From Trochalopteron elliotii (Eukaryota > Chordata > Aves > Passeriformes > Leiothrichidae), in assembly GCA_024734555.1 (NCBI GenBank), contig JANPWX010000639.1, positions 104,081 to 168,080 on the forward strand: 64,000 nt of DNA. Direction: 5' to 3'. Positions 11,201 through 18,570 of this stretch are shown here, piece after piece. Both the position numbers and the translations under genes were made by a program. Within the stretch, counting starts at the first letter, position 1, and the number at the start of each line of letters is the position of its first letter. The notes under the pieces were generated by a model. That model was not told the origin of the DNA. It searched no databases and saw only the letters and a program-made list of their open reading frames with translations.

Positions 11201-11643
11201 GGGACTGTGATTTTTCATACATCATTTGTGTCACTGCTACAGTCCCTTCTAAATGAAGGCAGTGAAGGTAAGGAGTATGTGCAGGGAGTCAGGCACTTGG
11301 CAGCAGAGCTACTAGGCTAGGCTAAGGCAAGACCTAGCTTAAAACAGAGATCAGTGAGACTGCTGAAATTGCCTTCCCATTCTGGTAAGCAGAACTGTTT
11401 TGTCCCATCTTGTTTTAAACTTAAAACCACCCTGAATAACTAAGATGAGCAGCATGAAGTTTTGTCACCTGTCTGATTAACATTTTGTCTGTTCTTAAGG
11501 TTGAACCCATGTTTGCCAGGCAACTGTATTACTTTGCTCAACAAAACAGTGGACATCTGCTGAGAGGCTACGATTTACCAGAACTTGTGACTGGTCCAGA
11601 GGATTATCACAGATCTATTCGCCATTCCTCTATCCAAGAGTAA
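409..11643 (+). CDS. IRF4: IRF4, interferon regulatory factor 4 (5'-partial; seven coding exons)
   Basis: Join 409-595, 1376-1464, 2020-2161, 3937-4044, 5370-5723, 9637-9749, 11500-11643. All introns are GT-AG, the phases agree throughout, and the 1137 coding bases make 378 residues plus TAA. The translation follows mammalian IRF4 nearly residue for residue in the DNA-binding and association domains; the linker diverges more. IRF4 is a nuclear transcription factor of B, plasma, T and dendritic cells that binds ETS-IRF and AP1-IRF composite sites with PU.1/SPIB or BATF. Visible parts: second half of the tryptophan-repeat DNA-binding domain (about residues 73-134, human numbering), a proline-rich linker, the IRF-association domain (about 240-405) and the C-terminal autoinhibitory tail. 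The start codon and first DNA-binding half lie left of the window; adding the human 72 residues gives about 450, against 451 in human. The association domain excludes IRF1/IRF2; motifs such as HSSIQE at the end favour IRF4 over IRF8. Confidence 0.98.
596..1375 (+). other. IRF4 intron 3
   Basis: A 780-base GT-AG intron. It holds an A run near 930-944, and the middle is moderately GC-rich with CAGG/CTGG-type words. I see no repeat family that I can name. Overlapping open frames on both strands (for example 729-1394 minus, 221 codons) have no recognisable protein features and span the exon boundary on the wrong strand. Confidence 0.85.
1376..1464 (+). CDS. IRF4: IRF4 exon 4: start of linker
   Basis: The exon has 89 bases: two bases completing Gly plus 29 codons, from GAKQISMEEQPLM to TALPSQ. 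It corresponds to the human segment starting GAKQLTLEDPQM, the first part of the flexible proline/serine linker between the DNA-binding and association domains. It is the most diverged coding exon in the window (ISMEEQPLMMNHPF here), as expected for a disordered linker. Acceptor CACAG|GT, donor CAG|GTATGG. Confidence 0.95.
1465..2019 (+). other. IRF4 intron 4
   Basis: A 555-base GT-AG intron. The acceptor is a weak-looking TTGAATAG at 2012-2019 with little pyrimidine in front of it, unlike the other IRF4 acceptors here. No repeat or other gene is seen. Confidence 0.85.
2020..2161 (+). CDS. IRF4: IRF4 exon 5: proline-rich linker
   Basis: The exon has 142 bases: 47 codons plus one base. It reads VPNYMVPHERNWREFAPEQP, then HPDIPYQCASVPFAARGHHW and QGPSCEN. 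It matches the human segment VHNYMMPPLDRSWRDYVPDQ to GHHWQGPACEN. The WRE and HPDIPYQC motifs and the GHHWQGP block are conserved. The exon is richer in CpG than the flanking introns (CCCCGGAGCAGCCGCATCCC). Donor G|GTAAGA. Confidence 0.96.
2162..3936 (+). other. IRF4 intron 5
   Basis: A 1775-base GT-AG intron ending AAAACAG|GT. The left half is of mixed composition and the right half is AT-richer (3060-3720). It contains an AATAAA near 2433 that is unlikely to be used, since downstream exons are present. I see no identifiable repeat, and no open frame with family features. Confidence 0.8.
3937..4044 (+). CDS. IRF4: IRF4 exon 6: linker to association-domain junction
   Basis: The exon has 108 bases: two bases completing Gly, 35 codons, and the first base of Asp. 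It reads GCQVTGTFYACAPPESQTPG then IPIEPSMRSGEALALSD. The human equivalent is GCQVTGTFYACAPPESQAPG, so the block is almost unchanged. It links the linker to the first strand of the IRF-association domain. Donor TCAG|GTAAGG. Retaining the following intron would add about 31 codons before a stop at 4137-4139. Confidence 0.97.
4684..4750. repeat. GT-rich microsatellite
   Basis: Imperfect (GT)n with ATGT interruptions, followed by a TACACACATGTGTATAC near-palindrome. Confidence 0.75.
5189..5211 (+). repeat. Poly(T) run of 23 in IRF4 intron 6
   Basis: A T run preceded by TTCTTCTTC, 158 bases before exon 7. It is followed by TACTAG and is not the tract used by the exon 7 acceptor. Confidence 0.85.
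5370..5723 (+). CDS. IRF4: IRF4 exon 7: core of IRF-association domain
   Basis: The exon has 354 bases, the largest coding exon: two bases of Asp, 117 codons and one base of Glu. It starts DCRLHICLYYREILVKEVTT and continues through FPYPEDNGQRKNIEKLLSHL and RGVILWMAPDGLYAKRLCQS to DTQQFLA. This is the SMAD-like beta-sandwich association domain that binds PU.1 and other partners and mediates IRF4 homotypic contacts. Conservation with human is very high (ILVKEV for ILVKEL, VILWMAPDG for VVLWMAPDG). Donor GCAG|GTAATT. Confidence 0.99.
5724..9636 (+). other. IRF4 intron 7, with LTR at its 3' end
   Basis: The largest IRF4 intron here, 3913 bases, GT-AG. Positions 7180-7680 are purine-rich on the + strand, and 8460-8530 is a low-complexity GGGGATATTAA-type stretch. 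The last 550 bases contain an avian endogenous-retrovirus LTR (about 9084-9595, separate entry). The exon 8 acceptor is CTCTTCCCAG at 9627-9636. The rest is unassigned. Confidence 0.85.
9084..9595 (+). mobile_element. Degraded solo LTR of an avian endogenous retrovirus
   Basis: The order of words matches an LTR family common in bird genomes, as I remember it: GGTTTTGACTGGAGCAGGGT near the start, TTAATTTTCTTC, then GGTTTGGATTTGTG, GTGCTGATAACA, GCAAGCACAATGTCAGGG, GATATTCCATTCCATATGAC, CCCATTAAACTGCTTTATCTC, then CTCTCCCATGC and a GTGAGTGAATGGCTGTGTGG end. ATTAAA at 9487-9492 would be the LTR poly(A) signal, in the same sense as IRF4. No gag, pol or env sequence adjoins it and I see no second LTR, so it is a solo LTR. 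The end points are estimates. The family assignment is from memory; a repeat-library search would settle class and name. Confidence 0.72.
9637..9749 (+). CDS. IRF4: IRF4 exon 8: end of association domain
   Basis: The exon has 113 bases: two bases completing Glu plus 37 codons, LQAFAHHGRPLPRYQVALCF then GEEFPDPQRQRKLITAH. The human protein differs only at scattered positions (SLPRFQVTLCF). GEEFPDPQRQRKLI is a signature of IRF4/IRF8-type association domains. The acceptor AG lies about 40 bases downstream of the LTR, so the pyrimidine tract (TTTCTCTTCCC) is host sequence. Donor CAT|GTAAGT. The frame stays open for about 45 codons into the next intron (stop 9882-9884). Confidence 0.98.
9750..11499 (+). 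other. IRF4 intron 8
   Basis: A 1750-base GT-AG intron, acceptor TTCTTAAG|GT. The stretch 10560-10800 is pyrimidine-rich on the + strand (TCC/CTT runs). Nothing identifiable as a gene or named repeat is seen. Confidence 0.85.
11500..11643 (+). CDS. IRF4: IRF4 exon 9: C-terminal coding part
   Basis: 144 bases give 47 codons plus TAA at 11641-11643: VEPMFARQLYYFAQQNSGHL, LRGYDLPELVTGPEDYHRSI, RHSSIQE. This is the last helix of the association domain followed by the C-terminal autoinhibitory segment that masks the DNA-binding domain until IRF4 meets a partner. The ending RHSSIQE is identical to human IRF4. The main difference is ELVTGPEDY where human has EHISNPEDY. Confidence 0.98.
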   Translation, partial: VEPMFARQLYYFAQQNSGHLLRGYDLPELVTGPEDYHRSIRHSSIQE

Positions 11644-11795
11644 GAACTCAGAAAGAGTGGTTTTAAAGGCACTGTAAAGATTGTGCAGAGTGGAAGAGCA
11701 GATCTGGGTCACGATTTGGAGATCCACAATCCCAGCTGGATGTGTTCAGGGGTTCAATGATAGGAAAGTGAACAACTAGGACAACTGTATTGTAC

Positions 11796-11801
11796 AATAA
11801 A
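11796..11801 (+). promoter_or_regulatory. Candidate proximal poly(A) signal
   Basis: AATAAA 153 bases after the IRF4 stop codon. The downstream 40 bases (GACGGGTCTTCAACATTTGG) are only weakly GT-rich, so this is a less likely main site. Confidence 0.3.
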
Positions 11802-12005
11802 AATGACGGGTCTTCAACATTTGGATGCTGCATCTCACATAGGGTTCCACTGTTGCTGAGAATTAACTCGAAACTGACAAAATGATTGCTGTGTTTACGT
11901 TTGCTTAATGTTATTCTTGGCTTTTGAGGACTGATCCTTACCGAAGACTTAAATCCAGAGTTTACACTGTTACCTCTGCAGGGCTATTTATTTTGGATTA
12001 CTGAT

Positions 12006-12013
12006 CTCAGGGA
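12006..12013 (+). promoter_or_regulatory. miR-125-type 8-mer seed match
   Basis: CTCAGGGA is the exact complement of miR-125 bases 2-8 followed by A. It lies about 360 bases after the stop codon, in AT-rich context. In mammals IRF4 is an established miR-125b target in B-lineage and myeloid cells. Whether this site is the orthologous one needs alignment. Confidence 0.45.
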
Positions 12014-12446
12014 AAGTACATAAATTTGCGGTGTTCCCAGTTTGAAGCTGTAGCTACTGTAGGTGGGTAGCAAATGTAGATGGTTTATTGAGAATAGCTA
12101 ATACATGTAAGTGGTTATAAATTTAGATTCATAAGTGTGATGCCTATATTCTTGTATAGAATATTACAGTGTATTTTTTGAAAACAATGCAATTCTTCAG
12201 AGACATATTTTTTTAATGCCTGACTGACACTTGTCCTGACAATGAATTTTGTTGCTGCCATTGTTGTTATTGGATTAGCCTCCATGATAGCAGTTTCTAA
12301 AGTGATGCTTTTATGGTACTGTGTTAAGAAAAGTGACCATCCAACTCGTATTACCTGTGAATTTAGTGGATTAACCACTAAAATTCTAGAGTCCCAAAGA
12401 GCAGGTTTATAAATAAATTGCATTTTTCTTATAATTGTAAGCTACT

Positions 12447-12495
12447 ATGCATGCATTATACATGCATATATATATGTATGTATATATGCATGCAT
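12447..12495. repeat. Alternating purine/pyrimidine AT-rich microsatellite
   Basis: ATGCATGCAT occurs at both ends (12447-12456 and 12486-12495), flanking TATA and GTATG alternation. The end blocks are self-complementary 10-mers, so the stretch can form a hairpin in RNA or a cruciform in DNA. Confidence 0.8.
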
Positions 12496-13329
12496 TAGAA
12501 TGAAGTTGGCAGACCTTGCAAATAGCACAGAGATGGTCCAGCTACCCCTTTTTGATGTCACATGCATAAGCCAGGTTAAAATAACCACCACCTCTGACTT
12601 ACACAGAGCCAACTCTGCTGTCTGTGTGCACTTGCAGCTTTCTTCCAGTGGTACTGAAATGAATGTGAAGGAAGAGCTCAAGGACAGCAGCATTTGGCCT
12701 CCTGTACTTAGATAGTCAAGGAAATACTTGTTTGAATGTTTGCAGAATTTGATGCAGCTTGCAGCTTTCAGTGGTAGAGTGCTGTTAGAAAGACAAAGAG
12801 AAAAGGTCTGTTGCATGTGTGTGTCAAGGAAGTTTCCTTGCTGGAAGGCAGACCATGTGGTCTTAGCAGCTTTCCCTCCAGAGCATGATCCCCCTGTGCT
12901 TAGCAGACATACTTCACTTGACTTCCTAAATGAGGAAGAAAAAAACGGTACTTGGTCTGGCACCAGACTTGTGTCTTAGGGACTTTGAATTTATACATCT
13001 TACAGATGCATACTCTTTTGGGGTATATTATCCCCCTCCTTCTCCACAGTGCCAAGCAGAATGAGCAGATCATTTCTACTTTGTTACTTGAAGGGGTTTT
13101 TTTCCTGGCTTAAAGGTTTTTGTAGAGGAGACCTCTTTCTTAGACATTAAAAGCAGCGGTCTAGGTGACCATCTGAGCTTCGCATGTGCTTCTGTCCTGC
13201 GTGTACATTTTACTGGAAAGGGACTTCTGTGTTCAAACTTAACTGGTACAGTACAAATATTTGATGTGTTTTTCATTTTTTTCTAGTGATTGTTGCTTCA
13301 TATGCTCATTGCTTCAGCTCACGTCTTGG

Positions 13330-13335
13330 AATAAA
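13330..13335 (+). promoter_or_regulatory. Candidate main poly(A) signal of IRF4
   Basis: AATAAA followed within 25-45 bases by GT-rich sequence (GTGCATATGTGTTG and then TTTTCGG), the best signal-plus-downstream-element pair after the IRF4 stop codon. It would give a 3' UTR of about 1.7 kb. Confidence 0.5.
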
Positions 13336-13355
13336 GTTCTATTTCCCTACCAACT

Positions 13356-16300
13356 GGGTGCATATGTGTTGTTTTCGGTACTGGGTCAAATCTAATGTAT
13401 GTGGTTCTGTGCTGTGAACCTGGGCTGTGCTGCAGGCTGTCTATGGGGAACTCTGCTCTGAGCCAAGAGTGCAGAGAGAGGTCAAGAGGTAAGGAGTTTT
13501 GCTTACAGAAATGTCTGCAGTGTTAGCCACAGGTAGCAGAAAAAGGGAAAATGGGGAGGTTCCCCTTTGGCTGTTGGTTTCCAGGTGCATGGACAGTGCA
13601 GCAGAGGCCTGCAGCTGGGGGTCTGGTGCTGCCATGCTCTACCCATGCCCCTCCAGGGCTTCTGGGGCTGGGGACCAGGCTGGTGCTCTCCTGCCCAGCC
13701 CAGCATGCAGGGATCCTCTGCCACTTAGTTCCTGGTTGTTAAAGTTTGCGGTGCACTTTAAAGTGAGTAGAGCTAAGAAAGGGTGAAAAGGAGAATGGTA
13801 AAGTGAACTAAAGTAGTGAAGTTGCAAATAGGAGGGAATTTACCGGGTAGCCCTTCTTTGCTGGAAATCAGGGTCCTGAGAGGGGTTTTTGGGTGCAGGA
13901 GCTTACAGAGCAAGCAAGGTGTGAAATATTGTGAAATGTTGTGAGATCTGTGAAGTGTCTGAAGATGGGAGAGAGTGTTTTATCTTTTTGTGCATACCCC
14001 TATTGACTATAGAGGTGCATTATAATTTTTGGCTTTTAATTATTTTCCTGGAAGCATAATTTAAAGCCAACAGCTGTAGAGAGGGAGGGAGGGAGGGAGG
14101 GAAAAGAGTACTGTCTAATTTCTGGCCAAAGACAACTTGATGAAGGAGTGGTGCAGGGGGATGAGTGGAAGGAAAATCAAGCGTACAAATTATTCGTACC
14201 ATAAATTGTTTTGCATATGAGGACTTAAAGCTGCATTTACTTTTGTGACCATTTCTTACTGTTCAAAATAACTATGAATACCTAAAGTGGGGAAGAAACA
14301 AAAGGCAAACAAGAAAAAAAACCTGGAAACATTTTCTCCTTTTAGTATCTTTTTCAGAGTCACTACGTGAAAGCATTTGAGGTACTTCCTACCTCGGTTA
14401 AATTCTGTTTATAGTTTCTGAGGTCTACTTCCTTCCTGTTATGTTTTCTGTGGCATTGTAAATGACATGTTTTACTCTTGTTAACACCAAAGGCATAGCT
14501 GTTTATTTTTTTTCCCAACGTTTTCTGTGTCAGTCTTGGTTTTTCTGATTTTAATACAGCCACAGTTGCAACTGTTTCTTGAAAGGGTTTTCTAACAGAG
14601 AAGCACCTATATTCCAAATTTGGTTCTGCTGAGTAGTTTTGCCTACCAATGTAAACTGTATGAGCCTTAGAGGGGTTGTAGGTTAACCAGAAACAAGGAG
14701 ATATATTTTAAGCTGAAGTACAGTGTAATGGGGCTTGTGGAAAAAACACAGGATTCACGTGAAAACCCCTGTGGCCTTTTAGCCAGGCATATGCATGGTG
14801 TTTACATCAGCGTTTGTCACCAGCGTGGAGGTGGGGAAACACCACCCTCAGCAAAGGGCTTTCAGGAAAAAGTAAAGCATTTTTTTCTTGCATGCTCTCA
14901 GATAACTGTCTGTGTATACTTGCAGAGTGGCGGGGGGAGGAGGAGGGAGAGAAGGCAGAAAGAGAAAGAGTACTCACCGAAAAGGCCAAGCAGATTGAAA
15001 CAATCGTATCTCCTTTCCCAGGCAGAACTGTGTGTCAAATTTAGATGAACTTGGATGGCAAGATATTAAAGATTGCCAGGGTGTTTTTTATCTGAACTCT
15101 GATCTGGCTGATAGTAGGCTAAGAGTTACTGCTTATGGTTTTTGATTTAATGCTTATGAGTTTGGTTGGCTCTGAAGAGATGTCAACAGGTCCCTGTGAC
15201 TCGGAACAGTTGCGAGGTTGCTGGTGTGCAGCCATTCAAGCACTTTCAAGAGTGTAGTCAGGTAAGCACATCCTTGTTGCATCCCAGAGAAGTGGCCACA
15301 TCCATTGTGACCCACAACCAGCTCCACTGCTGGGCTTCAGGAGCCAGCTGGCCCAAAGCCTGCAGAATGCTCCATGCCCTGACCATACTGAAATGACAGT
15401 GAAGGAGGAGCTAACTTAGGTGTCTCAGAAGAGTGTCACATAAGGCTCTTGAAACAATAGATGTTAAATAACTTAGGAGCACACTCATTGGATGGGTTGT
15501 TGCTGTCCTTCTGGCAGCTAGCAAGAGGTAAAGGCAGTCACCTGCGCTCAAGTGGAAACTGAAAAACAGGCCAGATGCCTTGGTTCTGGGTTTGGACTTG
15601 TTTTTCTGCTTGGCCCTAGCAGAGGCTGACTGGACAGCTGATGTCTGAGTGGTTCTGCACAGGGTGATGTTCCACAAAAAGGCAATTATCAAGAGTGCAA
15701 AGAGCCCAGTCCAGGTTTTCATCTCAGATAGGAGTAGCGTCATGCCCTGGTAAACAATGGCAATGAAACAACAGACTTCATTTTGCAAATGCATTTTTAT
15801 TGTTTCTGCACAGCACGGCTGCCTTGCATGTCTCTGCAGGCAGCTGGCAGCCTCCTGCCACTCCAGCTTACAGTGCTGCCAGCTGAGGCCAGACGTGGTG
15901 TGCTGGGCATTTCTGTCAGATCAGTCTTCCAGGCTTCAGCTATCATTTCCTGCTCCCTACAAAAGACAGGTCATGAATTATGCAAAAAAATCTGTCTTTT
16001 AAACTAAGAGAATAGACAGATCCAGATGACTTTTCACAAACCACAGCTAATGCATGCCCTCCATATTCCTATGAAGTGTTTTAATCTTTGGCCCTGTGTT
16101 CTCTCTGTTTTGATTTTGAAACCAACTTCTGAATTCTTGCTCTAGGAATGTCTGAAATCCAAAAACCTATGGACTCTGGTTGTCCTATCTGCTTACCCCA
16201 GCTTTTAATGCCTTTCCTAGCCAGGCAGAAATGATGTCTGTGTACTATCAATGAAACCACCTCCCAGAGGAAGTTCTGTGAACATCCGTGTGGGCCTTGT

Positions 16301-17900
16301 GAGGTTAGAGCAGACACTTGCATCTTACCTGAAATATGCTTTCCAAGCTCTCTCAGCTCTGTCAGTGCAAGTGCAGTGTGTACATCACCATGTGCATGAA
16401 ACACATTTCATCCCATCCTCACCATAATGCTCCTCTTGCTCCTTCTCACTTCCTTCATGAAGAGCAGATATTTAAATCTGGATCAGGCAGATAGAGAGCC
16501 CTGATTTCCTCAGGTCTGCAAGATGCAGATTCTCTCACCTGGAAATGGCCAGTGCAGCACAGGCAGTGGTCAGATGCTTTCAGGTTCAAGCACTTCTGCT
16601 GTTTGTCTCCAAAATGCACTAGCCTTTGTCCATGGATAAGTACTACTCATACAATAGGGACTATTTATCTCATAGAGTCGTATGCCTTCTCTTCCTAGTC
16701 AAATGTGTGTTGGCAAATGGTCATCAAGAAATTTCCTTTTTTCCTGGTGCTTGCAGCCATCTAGTAATGTGCATTGCTAGGTACCTTGTTGTGAGTCTAT
16801 CTAACCCTTTTGACTCTCTCTTGCGTCCTCCATCAGTTTTCCTCTACACTGGCAGCAAGATCTAAAGGCAGACAGTGCCTCTTAGTTGTGCATGCCAAGC
16901 AGGATAGGGCACAACCTTTGAAGGTTAGTCTCTAGACAGCACCACAATTGCTGTAATTGTGAATAGGATGTTCTTGTGTCTTCCCAGTTGTGATTCTGAC
17001 CCTCAAACTCATGAACTGATCAGCAGAATGTAATCATGGCAACCATTTATGCTAGGCTTTCCTGTAGGAAGCTGGTGTGCTGCTTCTCTCCACCCCAGGC
17101 ACCACATTCAAATTGCAGTTTCTCAAGGTGATTGCATCAATGGTTTCTCACGCTCCTGTCAGAGCCATTCATAACTGGCTCATAAAAGCAAAGGCCGAGC
17201 ATTTCTAGTTTCTAGCACAGAGCATATATCCTCCAAAAAAATCACTTTTAGAGCTAGATATCCTACTTTTTTCCTTTCAAACTTCTAGGTTTCATAATTT
17301 TATACCCTCAGATACCAAAGTTATGGGTCAGGCCTTGATACATCTCCAACAGCTCATTTTCATTTCCTTTTTTCTCACATGATCAAGAGGTTTAGCCCTC
17401 TTCGTGGCTGTCCCCTCCCACAGAAAAAAACCCATGCAAGGAGTAGTGAGAGAGTAAGACTTCAAAAACAGGCTGAGTGACCTAATCTACTGTGGAGACG
17501 TCAGTCTCCAAGAAATAGGAAAGGTCAGAGCTGTTTAGAGCAATGGGGTTTTCACAACTCAGCGAAAAAACCCAGACTGTCTGAAGACTTCTTGGTGTCT
17601 TCACCCTTTAGCTCATCTTTTCCCAAAATGGTTGGTGACCCTCCATCCAGAGAATTGGCTTCTCTGTGGTTTTTAACATAGGATGGTAACCTATGTTCCA
17701 TTTCTTAACATGGACTTTCCTAAGGAGAGCGGCGAAATAAATGGCAGATGTTTGCAAATCTTTTTTGCCCTTTACAACCAAACACAGTGTTTTCTTCTTG
17801 AGTGTCTTTCACCCCCACTATAACTGAATCCTGGAAGTCTTAATTGCACCGGCTTAAAAATATTATTATTTGAACTAGTTAGCTGGTTTGGTTTCTGAAC
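13356..17900. other. Intergenic, IRF4-proximal
   Basis: No protein-coding gene is recognised. It contains a GGGA-repeat tract (14083-14101) and mixed-composition unique sequence. Open frames up to about 127 codons (for example 15411-15794 minus) lack any recognisable domain and show no splice context. Part of this could be an extended IRF4 3' UTR. Confidence 0.6.
14083..14101 (+). repeat. (GGGA)n tract, G-quadruplex-capable
   Basis: Five GGG blocks separated by single A bases. Four or more G triplets with one-base loops is the classic composition for a stable parallel quadruplex on the + strand. Confidence 0.8.
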
Positions 17901-17924
17901 TTTGTGCAGCTCTCTGTGTGGGGA

Positions 17925-18570
17925 CAGGGGCGGACGAGCCCTCTTGGTGGTGGTGGCAGGAAGCTGGAGGAGTTGGGAGCTGTCTGGGCCAGGGAGGGGG
18001 TTTGCCTGGTGTCACTGGGCGTGGATGCAGGTCACCCGTACCCGCAGACAGCGCCAGCCTGAAAGATGACTCTGAAGTCTCACTTTCCTTTAAAAACCAT
18101 CGCTACAAATAAAATGGCTTACCTACAATCCCCGCAGAGGTACAGGCACTACTTAAATATAGCATCGATGTCTATCTGCAAATTACAAGGAAATGAATAA
18201 ATCGAGGCGACGTGAACCGCAAGAAGGAAGTTTGAGATCAGCCTGGAGCCGTGATAGGCTGCGCCTGCCGGGGGACCCGGCCGAACCTGCCCCATCCGCG
18301 GCCGCGGTGACACCGCCGCCGGACCGGCCTGGCCCGTCCCGTCCCGGCCCCCCGGCACGCACATCCCCCTGCTGCCCCTCTCCAGGGAGCCGGCCCGCCT
18401 GGAGCGGGCTGGACCTGTGCCCTGGGGCATCTGCAGCCCCACAAAAGCCGGAGGCACGCCGGGGTCCCGGCCGCAGGGAGGGGACGGTGCGGCGTTTTCT
18501 GGAAATGAGCGGGTTCATTTCTGGGAGGCAGTGGTGGGGGCTGCTCCTGCACGCAGGGGAGCGCAGCGAG
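17925..18570. promoter_or_regulatory. Isolated intergenic CpG island
   Basis: CpG dinucleotides, rare in most of the window, become dense here, above all at 18240-18495 (GGGGACCCGGCCG, CCGCGGCCGCGG, CACCGCCGCCGGACCGG, CACGCCGGGGTCCCGG). A GC-box-like GGGGCGG lies near 17928. The island is about 6 kb past the IRF4 stop codon, away from both visible genes. Open frames on both strands through it (up to 162 codons) are expected from the GC content and have no domain features. It could be a promoter or orphan island, or a conserved regulatory element; I see no clear first exon. Confidence 0.7.

Larger units (their letters stand above)
11644..13355 (+). other. IRF4: Putative IRF4 3' UTR
   Basis: No intron signals or coding frame follow the stop codon, and human IRF4 has a long 3' UTR. 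The region is AT-rich and contains ATTTA words near 11984, a perfect miR-125-type 8-mer (12006-12013), a miR-30-type seed match TGTTTAC (11892-11898) and an alternating purine/pyrimidine microsatellite (12447-12495). The right end is set at the AATAAA of 13330-13335. Earlier AATAAA motifs (11796, 12412) could give shorter forms, and a longer form cannot be excluded. Confidence 0.5.
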
